Part shown: piece after piece, positions 19,307 through 28,092 of the stretch
Layout: every line of letters begins with the position of its first letter
Numbering within the stretch: the first letter of the stretch is position 1
Assembly: GCF_947501785.1 (NCBI RefSeq)
Contig: NZ_CANMXB010000001.1
Coordinates: 1,054,001-1,118,000 of the forward strand
DNA from: an uncultured Litoreibacter sp.
GTDB taxonomy: Bacteria > Pseudomonadota > Alphaproteobacteria > Rhodobacterales > Rhodobacteraceae
Direction of reading: 5' to 3'
DNA: 64,000 nucleotides
The notes under the pieces: generated by a model
Told to the model about the DNA's origin: nothing
Seen by the model: the letters and a program-made list of their open reading frames with translations, nothing else
The model's database searches: none
Translations under genes and position numbers: made by a program

Positions 19307-19714
19307 TCAAGCCGCAGCCGCGACGCTGCGAATGCGCTCCACCATCGCCCGCAAACCGTTGGAGCGTTGCGCCGAGAGGTGATCGTTCAACCCCAACCGC
19401 CCCAGCTCTGCGCCCGCATCCACTGTCACGACCTCATCCACCGGCAGGCCCGCATAAAGCGCATGCAGCACCGCGATCAGCCCGCGCACGATCATGGCGT
19501 CGCTTTCGCCTTCAAAGGTGAAGACCCCGCCCTCGATCTTGGGGTGCAGCCAGACTTGGCTTGCGCAGCCATCAACCTTGGTCGCGGGCACCTTCAACGC
19601 GTCGTCCAGGGGCGGCATCGCCTTGCCCATGTCGATCACCTCGCGGTAGCGATCTTCCCAGTCGTCGAGGAATTCGAATGTCTCGACGATCTCTTCAAAT
19701 TTCTCTTGCGCCAT
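19307..19714 (-). CDS. sufE: SufE family sulfur-acceptor protein
   Basis: A 135-residue protein with the SufE fold. The reactive cysteine is in VDGCASQVWL near residue 44, and the C-terminal half contains GLIAVLHALYAGL and LSAQRSNGLRAMVERI, typical of the family. SufE takes persulfide sulfur from the cysteine desulfurase SufS for Fe-S cluster assembly. The ATG at 19714 (MAQEKFEEIV) is preferred; an ATG seven codons upstream has no clear ribosome site. No other suf genes are nearby. Confidence 0.9.
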   Translation of the reverse strand: MAQEKFEEIVETFEFLDDWEDRYREVIDMGKAMPPLDDALKVPATKVDGCASQVWLHPKIEGGVFTFEGESDAMIVRGLIAVLHALYAGLPVDEVVTVDAGAELGRLGLNDHLSAQRSNGLRAMVERIRSVAAAA

Positions 19715-19861
19715 GGGGCCTGATATCCTCGTCATTTGGTTAAGGGCAGGTATAGCGCCACGCGGTGCCGCGTCCACCTTTAGCTTTTCAAATTCGCGCC
19801 CATGCGGTAGCTGTTTGGGGGAAGCGCCCTGCAAAAGGCCGCACAACAGGTGAGACCACTC

Positions 19862-20329
19862 GTGACACGCATGACCAAACCGCTTCTGGCCAGCCTGGCC
19901 GTCATCCTGACCCTTTCAGCCTGCGGGCGGGTCGCCGATAGCAGGCTCAACCCGTTCAACTGGTTTGGTCGCGACCGGGCGGAAACGATTGAAGTGCAAC
20001 CCGAGGCCGCCACCAATGACGGTCGCCAATTTGTCGAACAGGTGACCGAACTTGCCGTGGACGCCACACCAGGCGGTGCCATCATCCGCGCCGTGGGCGT
20101 GCCGCCCACCCAAGGGTTCTGGGACGCCGAACTGGTGCGCATCCAGACACCCGACCCCGCCAATGTGGTGTATGAGTTCCGCGTCGTCCCGCCGCTGCAG
20201 CGCCGCGCGCAGGGCACCGTGGCGTCGCGCGAAATCATCGCTGGCGCGAGCCTCAGCAACATTGCGCTACAAGGCGTGCGTACCATCACCGTGCGCGGGC
20301 TGCGCAACCAGCGCACCGTTCGTCGGTAG
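19862..20329 (+). CDS. Small putative lipoprotein
   Basis: A secreted protein of about 155 residues with a lipobox LTLSAC at the end of a short signal peptide, so it is probably anchored to a membrane through that cysteine. The GTG at 19862 has AGGTGAG seven bases before it; the ATG at 19871 is an alternative. The mature part is polar, with no domain I recognise; a region rich in beta-strand pattern (YEFRVVPPLQ, NIALQGVRTITVRG) follows. It diverges from sufE and converges on rnd. Function unknown. Confidence 0.75.
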   Translation: MTRMTKPLLASLAVILTLSACGRVADSRLNPFNWFGRDRAETIEVQPEAATNDGRQFVEQVTELAVDATPGGAIIRAVGVPPTQGFWDAELVRIQTPDPANVVYEFRVVPPLQRRAQGTVASREIIAGASLSNIALQGVRTITVRGLRNQRTVRR

Positions 20330-20339
20330 GCACGAACCC

Positions 20340-21506
20340 TCAGCTCAGGTTGATGATTTTGACCTTGTCGCCATCGGCGGTCAGGGCTACTTCGCCGCCA
20401 CATAGCCGCAGCGCATCTTCGCCAAACGCCTCGCGGCGCCAGCCGGTCATCGACAGCCCGTCGCGTTCGCCCATTGCGATATCGTCCAGATCGGACGCCG
20501 TCGCGATCAGCTTTTGAGCGACGCCCACCTCTTCCGCCTTGGCCTTCAGCAAGACCCGTAGCAGGTCGGCCAAAGCCGCGTTGATCGTGCTCTTGTCCCG
20601 TGGAGGGGCAACCTTTGGCATTTCATCTGGCGGGCAGGACAACCCGGCAGAGATCGAGGCCAGAATGCCCTCGGCAATGTCGCCCTTGCGCGCCTCGCGC
20701 AGCAGCAGGCGGGATTTACCCAGATCCTTGATGTCCTTGGGTTTGGTCGAGGCCAGTTCCAGCAGCGCGTCGTCCTTGAACACCCGGCTGCGCGGCACGT
20801 TGCGCGTTTGCGCATAGCTTTCGCGGAACTGCGCCAGCTCGCGCACGATGGCCAGAAATTTGGGCGCGTTGGTGCGCACCTTGACGCGTTTCCACGCCTG
20901 CGCTGGTTCAACCACATAGGTTTCCGGCGCGCGGAGGACGGCCATCTCTTCTTCCACCCACGGCACCCGCTTGGTGCTGTTGAGCCGCTTGGAGAGGTAT
21001 TCGTAAATCACGCGCAGATGCGTCACATCCGCCAAGGCGTAATTCTTCTGCGCATCCGACAGCGGCCGGCGCGACCAGTCGGTGAAGCGCGAGGATTTGT
21101 CGACGGAGGATTTTGCAATCTTGCGCACCAGCGTCTCGTAGCCCACCTGCTCGCCGAAATTGCACACCATGGCGGCCACCTGCGTGTCAAACAGCGGCGC
21201 GGGGATGACCCCGCCTTCGACGTAGAAAATTTCCAGGTCCTGCCGCGCGGCGTGGAAGACTTTGACCACGTCGGGGTTGCGGAACAGATCGTAGAGCGGC
21301 TCCAGCGACATGTCGCTGCCCTCGATCGGGTCGACCAGCACGGCGTCTTCTTCCAGATCGTCGCCCGCGACGGCCAGCTGGATCAGGCACAGCTTGGCGT
21401 AATAGGTCCGTTCGCGCAGAAATTCGGTATCGACGGTGACGTAAGCGAATTTGGCAGCATGGGCGCAATAGGCGGCCAGCTCGTCCGTGGTGGTGATGGT
21501 TTTCAT
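20340..21506 (-). CDS. rnd: Ribonuclease D
   Basis: A 388-residue 3'-5' exoribonuclease that trims tRNA and other stable RNA precursors. The DEDDy exonuclease residues are visible: VDTEF near residues 24-28, the second Asp in AARQDLEIF, and YALADVTHL carrying the Tyr and last Asp. An HRDC helical domain with AQFRESYAQTRNVPRSRVFKDD follows in the second half, and the C-terminal region completes the usual three-domain layout. The length matches the family. Confidence 0.95.
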   Translation of the reverse strand: MKTITTTDELAAYCAHAAKFAYVTVDTEFLRERTYYAKLCLIQLAVAGDDLEEDAVLVDPIEGSDMSLEPLYDLFRNPDVVKVFHAARQDLEIFYVEGGVIPAPLFDTQVAAMVCNFGEQVGYETLVRKIAKSSVDKSSRFTDWSRRPLSDAQKNYALADVTHLRVIYEYLSKRLNSTKRVPWVEEEMAVLRAPETYVVEPAQAWKRVKVRTNAPKFLAIVRELAQFRESYAQTRNVPRSRVFKDDALLELASTKPKDIKDLGKSRLLLREARKGDIAEGILASISAGLSCPPDEMPKVAPPRDKSTINAALADLLRVLLKAKAEEVGVAQKLIATASDLDDIAMGERDGLSMTGWRREAFGEDALRLCGGEVALTADGDKVKIINLS

Positions 21507-21596
21507 ATGCGTCCGGTTGTTCTTTGTTCTTGTCGTCAGGCGCCCCCGCTCAAGGCGTCATACGCTTATAATCCAGAAAATGAAAGGGTTGGCGGG

Positions 21597-22199
21597 TCAC
21601 GTGGCGTCAATTGGATGGTCGCGCCGCGCATTGTCGCCGCCAGCGAAACGGCGCAGCGTTTCGGGGTAGATAATATGCTCCAATCTCAAGACCTTGGCCG
21701 CCAATGTTGACGCGTCATCGTCGGGCGCGATCGGCACCCGGGCCTGACACAGAATCGGTCCGCCGTCCAGTTCTGCCGTCGCTTCATGCACCGAACAGCC
21801 CGCCTCCGAGTCGCCTGCGGCGAGCGCTCGGGCGTGGGTGTTGAGGCCTTTGTACTTCGGCAAGAGCGAGGGATGGATGTTGAGCATCCTGCCCTGCCAC
21901 GTCTCCATGAACGCGGGCGTCAGGATGCGCATAAAACCAGCCAGGCAAATAATGTCGGTGCCAGCGGCTTCAAGATGGGTGTTCAGCTCCGCCTCGAACG
22001 CGGCGCGGTCCTCGCCATAGGGTTTGTGATCGACCCAAGCCGTTTTGACGCCCCGCGCCTCCGCCTTGGCCAGCCCGCCCGCATCTTCGCTGTTGGCCAT
22101 CACCAGACAGGGCCGCGCCGGATGGTCGCCCACCATGCTGTCCAAAAGCGCCACCATATTGGACCCGCCACCCGAAATCAGAATGGCGACGTTTTTCAA
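21597..22199 (-). CDS. purN: Phosphoribosylglycinamide formyltransferase
   Basis: A 200-residue enzyme that formylates GAR using 10-formyltetrahydrofolate. Family motifs are ISGGGSNM near the N-terminus, [10 protein letters not shown] and [18 protein letters not shown], which holds the catalytic Asn-His pair, with the Asp following in AELDGGPI. I place the start at a TTG at 22199 because it begins exactly at [11 protein letters not shown] and overlaps the purM stop as TTGA; no ATG fits. That arrangement implies coupled translation with purM. Confidence 0.92.
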   Translation of the reverse strand: MKNVAILISGGGSNMVALLDSMVGDHPARPCLVMANSEDAGGLAKAEARGVKTAWVDHKPYGEDRAAFEAELNTHLEAAGTDIICLAGFMRILTPAFMETWQGRMLNIHPSLLPKYKGLNTHARALAAGDSEAGCSVHEATAELDGGPILCQARVPIAPDDDASTLAAKVLRLEHIIYPETLRRFAGGDNARRDHPIDAT

Positions 22200-23245
22200 A
22201 GCAATGAGCCTGTGTAGGCGACACCCTCGGTGGCGGTCACCTCGCCCAAGCGCGCGACGGTCTCGCCCTGCTCTTGCAGCAGCGCGGTCAGGGCGTCGGC
22301 TTCGCCTGCGTCCACCGCCAGGACCATGCCGATGCCGGAATTGAAGGTCTTCAGCATCTCTGCCTCGGCAATGCCGCCCGCCTCTGCCAGCCATTTGAAG
22401 ACCGGTGGCAGGTCCCATGTGTCCAGATCAATCGCCACGCCCATGCCATCCGGCAGCACGCGCGGGATGTTTTCGGTCAGCCCGCCGCCGGTTATATGGG
22501 CCAGAGCGTGCACGCCCCCTGCCCGCACCGCCGCGAGCGCTTGTTTGACGTAGAGCCGCGTAGGCGTCAGCAAGGCCGCGCCGAGGGTCTCGTCGCTGAA
22601 CGGGCTGTCAGACGCCCAGTCCAGGCCGGAATGGTCCACCACGCGGCGCACCAGCGAATAGCCGTTGGAGTGCACCCCGTCTGAGGCCAGCCCCAGCAGC
22701 ACGTCACCCACGGCGACGTCAGCGGGCAAAGTCGCGCCGCGTTCCATCGCGCCCACGGCAAAGCCCGCAAGGTCGAAATCGCCCTCGGGATACATGCCCG
22801 GCATCTCGGCGGTCTCGCCGCCGATCAGCGCGCAGCCGGAGCGCACGCAGCCCTCCGCAATGCCCTCGATGATGCGCGCGGCCACGTCGAGTTCCAGCTT
22901 GCCGGTAGCGAAATAGTCGAGGAAAAACAAAGGCTCCGCGCCTTGGCAGATCAGGTCGTTGACGCACATGGCGACCAGATCAATGCCCACCCCGTCCACA
23001 TTGCCGGTATCAATCGCGATGCGCAGCTTGGTGCCCACGCCATCAGTAGCCCCCACCAGAATTGGGTCGGTGTAGCCCGCGCCCTTGAGGTCGAACATCG
23101 CGCCGAAGCCGCCAAGGCCCGACATGACGCCGGACCGGTTGGTGCGTTTGGCAGCGGGTTTGATGCGGTCCACAAGCGCGTTGCCGGCGTCGATATCGAC
23201 CCCCGCATCCGCGTAGGTCAATCCGTTCTTTTTGGCGTCAGTCAT
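22196..23245 (-). CDS. purM: Phosphoribosylaminoimidazole (AIR) synthetase
   Basis: A 349-residue enzyme that closes the imidazole ring (FGAM to AIR, ATP-dependent). It starts [22 protein letters not shown] and contains [10 protein letters not shown], the phosphate-binding stretch, [14 protein letters not shown], and [15 protein letters not shown]. Full length for the family. It is the first gene of a leftward purM-purN pair with a 4-base overlap. Confidence 0.97.
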   Translation of the reverse strand: MTDAKKNGLTYADAGVDIDAGNALVDRIKPAAKRTNRSGVMSGLGGFGAMFDLKGAGYTDPILVGATDGVGTKLRIAIDTGNVDGVGIDLVAMCVNDLICQGAEPLFFLDYFATGKLELDVAARIIEGIAEGCVRSGCALIGGETAEMPGMYPEGDFDLAGFAVGAMERGATLPADVAVGDVLLGLASDGVHSNGYSLVRRVVDHSGLDWASDSPFSDETLGAALLTPTRLYVKQALAAVRAGGVHALAHITGGGLTENIPRVLPDGMGVAIDLDTWDLPPVFKWLAEAGGIAEAEMLKTFNSGIGMVLAVDAGEADALTALLQEQGETVARLGEVTATEGVAYTGSLL

Positions 23246-23305
23246 GGCGCGTCTCTCGGCAACTGAAATGGTCGCAAGCGACCTAACAAGGGCGCTGGCC
23301 AGAGT

Positions 23306-23779
23306 CTACGGCTGGTTTTGATCCTTGGCCGCGCGGGCGGCCTTCTCAGCCACGGATTTCAACTGGTTCTTCGCGCCAAAGCCGAAGAAGAACCGGCCCG
23401 CGAGCCAGTAGATCAGGAACATCACCGCCGCGATAGCCAGCAAATAGCCCGACGCAAACTCGCTCATGATCGCGCTGATTTCTTGCCACCCAAACATGAC
23501 GCCTACAAAGACGAGCGCGCCGCAAAGCCCCAGCCCTATGTTGATCAAGGTGAATATCGCCGTCAGCCGCCACGCGTAGCCGTTTGGCGGGCGGCTTTCC
23601 CACCTTTTGGCGTAGCGGTGCCCCACCAGCATCGAGGGCAAGATCACTGTGACGATCCCAAGCGAGCCGCCGATCTCCACATCAAACAACGCCGAAAGCG
23701 CCGCTGCGCCCGCGCCAAGGCCAATCACCGTTAACAGAAAATAAACCGTATAGAGTTTTATCAGATGGGCAGAGTTCAT
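23306..23779 (-). CDS. ABZJ_00895-type four-helix membrane protein
   Basis: A 157-residue inner-membrane protein with four hydrophobic helices near residues 8-30, 38-54, 70-94 and 108-130, and a basic C-terminal tail ending KAARAAKDQNQP. The pattern resembles the ABZJ_00895 family of short membrane proteins of unknown role. It lies 60 bases upstream of the purM start on the same strand, so it might share a promoter region, but no functional link is evident. Confidence 0.7.
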   Translation of the reverse strand: MNSAHLIKLYTVYFLLTVIGLGAGAAALSALFDVEIGGSLGIVTVILPSMLVGHRYAKRWESRPPNGYAWRLTAIFTLINIGLGLCGALVFVGVMFGWQEISAIMSEFASGYLLAIAAVMFLIYWLAGRFFFGFGAKNQLKSVAEKAARAAKDQNQP

Positions 23780-23894
23780 CAGACGGGGTCCTTACCCTTG
23801 TTGCGGTTACGCTACCGCGCCCTGAATGCGCTCGCAATCCGGTTCCCTCTTGACCTGCGCGTCCGGTCTGGTAGCCAAACCCCTCACCACTTGG

Positions 23895-23971
23895 GGGCCT
23901 GTAGCTCAATTGGTTAGAGCAGAGCGCTCATAACGCTTTGGTTGCGGGTTCAAGTCCTGCCGGGCCTACCA
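23895..23971 (+). tRNA. tRNA with CAT anticodon (elongator Met or Ile2)
   Basis: A complete 77-base cloverleaf including encoded CCA. The acceptor begins GGGCCTG and ends CGGGCCTACCA, with a G-U closing pair. The D arm is GTAGCTCAATTGGTTAGAGC, the anticodon stem-loop AGCGCTCATAACGCT, and the T arm GCGGGTTCAAGTCCTGC. It lacks the GGG/CCC anticodon stem of the initiator. CAT could be elongator Met or the lysidine-modified Ile2; I lean towards Ile2. Confidence 0.9.
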
Positions 23972-24070
23972 TCTTCCCCTTTCGCCACGCCGCCTCCCAA
24001 CCTTATCCGCGAGAGCGCATGTGAAACGTGGCGCGCGGCTCCGTCGTCACTATCGCGTTGGGGGAGCAAT

Positions 24071-24094
24071 GAGGCAGCGCGATTGCGCTGCCTC
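24071..24094. terminator. Perfect hairpin between tRNA-CAT and the ABM-domain gene
   Basis: GAGGCAGCGC, loop GATT, then GCGCTGCCTC: ten perfect pairs. It lies ten bases past the stop of the leftward gene at 24104 and about 100 bases after the tRNA. No U-run follows on either strand, so it is a stable hairpin that may stop or protect transcripts rather than a textbook intrinsic terminator. Confidence 0.55.
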
Positions 24095-24103
24095 TGCGTT
24101 GGT

Positions 24104-24835
24104 CTACCAAAACCGTTCTTGGTTCATTGAAAACGACTTGAGGCTTTTTGGGTCAATCTTGCTGATGAAGCCCATTGCCGCGGATTCCATATCTGCAAGG
24201 TCAGCCATGATGGTGCCCATCGCGGCATCAGCCGCATCTTTGGACTCCCAGTGGATCAAATCGACCCACCAGCCATCCGTGGTCTTGAAAAGCTCACGGT
24301 CGAGAAATCCCTGTTTGGACGCCAGATCAGCCTGAATGGCTTCGGCCGACACCAGGAATTCCTCATCTGTTGTCGGGAAGAGAAATTCGATTTCCGATCC
24401 CGGCGCAACAAGACGGAACACCTGTATTTCTGTATAGCCGTCCCCTTTCGGGACCTCTGCGACGTTCCAATGCCTGACGCGGTCGGCGTGGAACCAAGCC
24501 ATTGTGGACGGGTCAATCAAATCCATGATCGCCGCGCCATCGGGATCCGTCAGGATTTCCGCCGCAGCCTTTTCGAAATCCCCGACGGAGCGCCAGTGAA
24601 TGGAGTCAATCCAATAGCCACCCTCGTGTTCAGACATCAGTTCACGATAAATGCGGCCGTCAAAGCGTGGCAGAAAGTGGTCTTGCACATGCTGCGCACC
24701 ATCGAGGAATTGGGTCTCATTTGCACCGGGAAGCAGTTTGAACCAGGCAATTTCCAGGATTTTCGACTCTTCCGCCTGAACGCTTTGGGCAAGCAAGACG
24801 GCGGCAAGCGCCACGCCGGTCAGCAATTTCTTCAT
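24104..24835 (-). CDS. Exported protein with two ABM-like (dimeric alpha/beta barrel) repeats
   Basis: A 243-residue protein with a signal peptide (about 1-21, ending SVQA). The mature part looks internally duplicated: ILEIAWFKLLPG...GGYWIDSIHW in the first half and TEIQVFRLVAPG...GWWVDLIHW in the second. Each half resembles a dimeric alpha-beta barrel of the antibiotic-biosynthesis-monooxygenase type. Such domains bind small molecules or haem, or oxidise substrates, but no specific function is known for exported tandem forms. AAGGAGA precedes the ATG. It is divergent from a TetR gene, with shared repeats in between, so it is the likely target of that regulator. Confidence 0.75.
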   Translation of the reverse strand: MKKLLTGVALAAVLLAQSVQAEESKILEIAWFKLLPGANETQFLDGAQHVQDHFLPRFDGRIYRELMSEHEGGYWIDSIHWRSVGDFEKAAAEILTDPDGAAIMDLIDPSTMAWFHADRVRHWNVAEVPKGDGYTEIQVFRLVAPGSEIEFLFPTTDEEFLVSAEAIQADLASKQGFLDRELFKTTDGWWVDLIHWESKDAADAAMGTIMADLADMESAAMGFISKIDPKSLKSFSMNQERFW

Positions 24836-24853
24836 CGTAGATTCTCCTTTTCA

Positions 24854-24867
24854 GAACGATAGGTGAT
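24854..24867. promoter_or_regulatory. Operator-like repeat, copy 1
   Basis: GAACGATAGGTGAT recurs exactly at 24907-24920, 53 bases away (about five helical turns). This copy is 19 bases from the start of the ABM-domain gene. It is a likely binding site of the divergent TetR regulator. Confidence 0.55.
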
Positions 24868-24906
24868 AAATGATATCGCCCAAACCGGAAGATCAAGAAG
24901 TTTTCT

Positions 24907-24920
24907 GAACGATAGGTGAT
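24907..24920. promoter_or_regulatory. Operator-like repeat, copy 2
   Basis: Second exact copy of GAACGATAGGTGAT, 39 bases before the TetR-gene start. It continues as GATAGGTGATTTATC, whose ends GATA/TATC form a short dyad, as expected for a dimeric TetR protein. Confidence 0.55.
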
Positions 24921-24959
24921 TTATCTTGCGTAACCCAATCCACTGCGCGATAAACGGCC

Positions 24960-25538
24960 ATGGGCCGAAGAAAAAGTTACGACAGAACCGACGTCCTGAC
25001 GAAGGCGATGCACCTGTTTTGGGCCAAGGGCTACGAAGGAGCGCATTTGTCGGAGCTGGTTGACGTCACCGGATTGAACAGATTCGGGCTCTATTCCGAG
25101 TTCGGCGGCAAAGAGGGCCTGTTTCAGGAAGCGCTGGACCTTTACCTGAAATCCGCCCGCACCGCGTATCGCGACGTGCTATCTGTGGAGCCGATGGGGA
25201 TCGGCAATATCCGATCCTACTTCCAATCGATACGATTTGGAGACGACTACCACGGCTGTTTCCTGATCAACACGCTGACGGATAAACACACCGTCTCGGA
25301 AGTGGCATTTGACGCCGCACAAGCGGTCCACAAGGAAGCGCATGCATTGTTTTTGCGCAACCTTGAGGCGGCGCAAGCGAGCGGTGAGTTGCCCCCTGAT
25401 CGCGACCCCCGAGTGCTTGCGAACCTTCTGTCAGCGCTCGATAGCGGCCTTTCGATCCGCGGAATTGTATCACCCAGCGAGCGTGAAAAGGACAAGGTCG
25501 CAGAAGAAGCCCTGAGACTGCTTACATCTTTCGGTTGA
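24960..25538 (+). CDS. TetR/AcrR family transcriptional regulator
   Basis: A 192-residue regulator. The N-terminal helix-turn-helix spans about residues 8-50 (VLTKAMHLFWAKGYEGAHLSELVDVTGL), with the typical FGGKEGLFQEAL stretch closing the domain. The rest is the helical ligand-binding and dimerisation domain, with GCFLINT near residue 98 as in the YxaF/AcrR-like subgroup. It is divergent from the exported ABM-domain gene, and two identical repeats lie in the shared control region, suggesting autoregulation and repression of that gene. The ligand is unknown. Confidence 0.9.
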   Translation: MGRRKSYDRTDVLTKAMHLFWAKGYEGAHLSELVDVTGLNRFGLYSEFGGKEGLFQEALDLYLKSARTAYRDVLSVEPMGIGNIRSYFQSIRFGDDYHGCFLINTLTDKHTVSEVAFDAAQAVHKEAHALFLRNLEAAQASGELPPDRDPRVLANLLSALDSGLSIRGIVSPSEREKDKVAEEALRLLTSFG

Positions 25539-25686
25539 ACGACAGACCGGCGGCATCCGTCATGAAGCTGAGCGACCCCACATTCACCTGATTTCAGCCA
25601 ACGGCCGAGCGACTATTACGGAGTGAACGTGGCTCGGTGGCGCCGAACTCGGACAACAGGTGCCATCGGCAACGCACCGGTTTTGG

Positions 25687-26988
25687 CTACCTCGGCAACA
25701 CCAGATCGACGCAGAGCCCGCCCAGCGCTTCGCTTTCGCCCAGACGCAAAGTGCCGCCATGGCTGCGGGCGATGTCGGCGGCTATGGCCAGCCCCAGCCC
25801 CACGCCGGAGCCCTTGTTCTGATTGCGCGCCGCATCAAGGCGGGCGAAGGGTTTGAGCGCCTCCTCGCGCTTGTCTTCGGGGATGCCGGGGCCGTCATCC
25901 TCGACGCGGATGCGGACGGCCGTTTCCAGCACATCGACCGACAGCCGGGCATTGGTGCCGTAACGGGTGGCGTTGCCCGCCAGGTTTTCCAACGCGCGTT
26001 TGATGGCCATGGGGCGCAGCTTCATCTCGCCGGGCTCCTCAGGCATCGTCCCAAGCGTCACGGCCTGCCCCGCCCGCTGCGCATTGGCCGCGACCTCGCG
26101 CACCAGATCAGCGGGGTCGCAGGGTTCCAGCTCCTCCGTCGCATCGGCGCGGGCGAAGTCAAGAAAGGCGCTGATCAGGTTCTCCATCTCCCCCACATCG
26201 CCCAGCAGCGCATCCGTGTCAGCGTCCTGCGGCTGCATGGACAGGCCCAGCTTAAGCCGCGTCAGCGGCGTGCGCAGGTCGTGGCTGACGCCTGACAGCA
26301 TCAGCGTGCGCTGCTGCGTCTGCCGCTCAATGCGCGAGCGCATGTTGAGGAAGGCCCCACCGGCAGAGCGGACCTCGTTGGCGCCGGACGGGTGATAGGG
26401 CACGATCTGGCCTTTGCCGAACGCCTCGGCCGCTGTCGCCAGGCGGCGGATCGGTTTCAGCTGGTTGCGCAGGAACAGATAGGCGATCAGCGTCATCAGC
26501 GCGCCGGTGGCCAGCATCAACACCAGCAATTGGTGCGGGTTGCGCGCCGACACGCGGCTGCGCGGGAAGCTGACCTGCATCATGCCTTGTGGCGTGTCAA
26601 AGGCCAGCCGGACCACTTTGCGGTTCTCGACCAGATCCACCCCGGTCAGGGCCGGAAAGCTGCTTTGCAGCGTGTCGCGCACCGCGCGGCCCGACAGATC
26701 ATAGAATCGCACCCGTTCTTTCAACGCCTCGGCGGGCAGGTTGGCGCCCAGCTGCAACGTGTCGGCGGCCTCGCTCAGCGCGCCCTCGCCGTTCGGCACC
26801 GCGTCCAGCAGCAATTCCAGCTGCGGCACCATGTTTTGCGTCATCTGCACCGTCACATCCTCATAGAGGCGTTGAATGAAGGCAAAAGACACGACAAGTT
26901 GGATGGTGATAATTGGCACCAGCAGGATCAGCGCCGCCCGCCCGTAGAGGCTGCGTGGCAAGTAGCGTTTGATTGAAAATTGGGTCAT
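25687..26988 (-). CDS. EnvZ-like sensor histidine kinase
   Basis: A 433-residue membrane kinase. The ATG at 26988 (MTQFSIKRYLP) is chosen because the longer frame adds residues opposite the divergent gene. There are membrane helices near residues 16-38 and 160-180 with a periplasmic domain between, then HAMP, then the HisKA motif SGVSHDLRTPLTRLKLG with the phospho-acceptor His, then the ATPase with ENLAGNATRYG, DDGPGIPEDKRE and GVGLGLAIA. The pattern matches EnvZ of the OmpR/EnvZ osmosensing pair in alphaproteobacteria. No response regulator is adjacent; immediately downstream (25539-25686) there is no gene. Confidence 0.87.
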   Translation of the reverse strand: MTQFSIKRYLPRSLYGRAALILLVPIITIQLVVSFAFIQRLYEDVTVQMTQNMVPQLELLLDAVPNGEGALSEAADTLQLGANLPAEALKERVRFYDLSGRAVRDTLQSSFPALTGVDLVENRKVVRLAFDTPQGMMQVSFPRSRVSARNPHQLLVLMLATGALMTLIAYLFLRNQLKPIRRLATAAEAFGKGQIVPYHPSGANEVRSAGGAFLNMRSRIERQTQQRTLMLSGVSHDLRTPLTRLKLGLSMQPQDADTDALLGDVGEMENLISAFLDFARADATEELEPCDPADLVREVAANAQRAGQAVTLGTMPEEPGEMKLRPMAIKRALENLAGNATRYGTNARLSVDVLETAVRIRVEDDGPGIPEDKREEALKPFARLDAARNQNKGSGVGLGLAIAADIARSHGGTLRLGESEALGGLCVDLVLPR

Positions 26989-27032
26989 GACGCAGGCAAA
27001 GCTAAGCCGCCTTGCGGCGGAGGGAAAGAGCA

Positions 27033-27956
27033 ATGGACGACCACACCACATTCAACCCCAAAGCGGGGCTGGCCGAAACGCTTGCGCCCGGCATCAGACG
27101 CATCCTTGCCCCCAACCCGTCGGCGATGACCTTTCGCGGCACCAACACCTATCTGGTGGGCTATCGCGACATCGCCGTCATCGACCCCGGCCCGCCGGAC
27201 CAGGCGCATCTGGACGCCATCATGGGCGCCTTGGAAGGCAACCAGCGCATCAGCCACGTGGTGGTGACCCACAGCCATATCGACCATTCCCCGCTGGCCA
27301 TGGTGCTGGCGCAGGTCGCCGGGGTGAAAGTGCATGGGTTCGGCCCCAGCAGCGCGGGCCGCGCACCGGTGATGGCGGCGCTGGGCGATCTTGGCGGCGG
27401 CGAAGGCATAGACGAGACCTTCATGCCCGATGTCAGCGTGCCGCATCTGGGCGAGATAGCCGGGTCCGACTGGACCCTGCGGGCACTGCACACGCCGGGC
27501 CACATGGGCAATCACCTGTGTTTCGAGCTGGACTGGGACGGCACCTTCAGCGGCCATGTCTTCAGCGGCGACATGGTGATGGGGTGGGCCACATCCATGG
27601 TCTCGCCGCCCGACGGCCATTTGACCGATTTCATGGCCTCGCTTCGGCTGTTGCAGGGGCGCGACGGCCACGCCACCTACCACCCCGGCCACGGCGCGCC
27701 GGTTGACGACCCGGTCGCGCGGGTCGCGGGCCTGCAGGAGCACCGCACCGGCCGTGAAAGCCAGATTGTGCAGGCTTTGGACAAAGGCCCCGCCTCCGCC
27801 GCCGGGTTGGCGGCCCAAATCTACACCGATGTCGACCCCCGCCTGCTGCCCGCCGCGACCCGCAACGTGCTGGCCCATCTCATCGACCTGACCGCCCGCG
27901 ACATTGCCGCCCCCGACGGCGATTTATCGGAGACGGCGGTTTTTTCACTTCGCTGA
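27033..27956 (+). CDS. Metallo-beta-lactamase fold hydrolase
   Basis: A 307-residue enzyme of the MBL superfamily, near the LACTB2/glyoxalase II-like group. The zinc motif THSHIDHSPLA lies near residues 84-94, a second His in HTPGHMGNHL, an Asp in SGDMVMGW, and a closing His in YHPGHGAP. A C-terminal winged-helix segment (residues about 245-300) fits the LACTB2 pattern. GGAGGG at 27019-27024 precedes the ATG at 27033. It diverges from the EnvZ-like gene, with only 44 bases between starts. Substrate unknown; nuclease and thioesterase activities occur among relatives. Confidence 0.87.
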   Translation: MDDHTTFNPKAGLAETLAPGIRRILAPNPSAMTFRGTNTYLVGYRDIAVIDPGPPDQAHLDAIMGALEGNQRISHVVVTHSHIDHSPLAMVLAQVAGVKVHGFGPSSAGRAPVMAALGDLGGGEGIDETFMPDVSVPHLGEIAGSDWTLRALHTPGHMGNHLCFELDWDGTFSGHVFSGDMVMGWATSMVSPPDGHLTDFMASLRLLQGRDGHATYHPGHGAPVDDPVARVAGLQEHRTGRESQIVQALDKGPASAAGLAAQIYTDVDPRLLPAATRNVLAHLIDLTARDIAAPDGDLSETAVFSLR

Positions 27957-28017
27957 CGAATTTCGCGTCAAACCCACTTGCGGGGGCATAGGACCCTTGC
28001 TATATCGCCCAAACCGT

Positions 28018-28092
28018 TCCGACGTAGCTCAGCGGTAGAGCAGTTGACTGTTAATCAATTGGTCGTAGGTTCGATCCCTACCGTCGGAGCCA
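28018..28092 (+). tRNA. tRNA-Asn (GTT)
   Basis: A complete 75-base tRNA with encoded CCA. Acceptor TCCGACG pairs with CGTCGGA, D arm GCTCAGCGGTAGAGC, anticodon stem-loop TTGACTGTTAATCAA with GTT, and T arm GTAGGTTCGATCCCTAC. tRNA genes often serve as island attachment sites, but I see no integrase or repeated 3' end in the window. Confidence 0.95.

Noticed and set aside
21597-22418. A longer N-terminus for purN
   Set aside because: The extra residues lie opposite no function and inside purM in another frame; the conserved N-terminus begins at the TTG at 22199.
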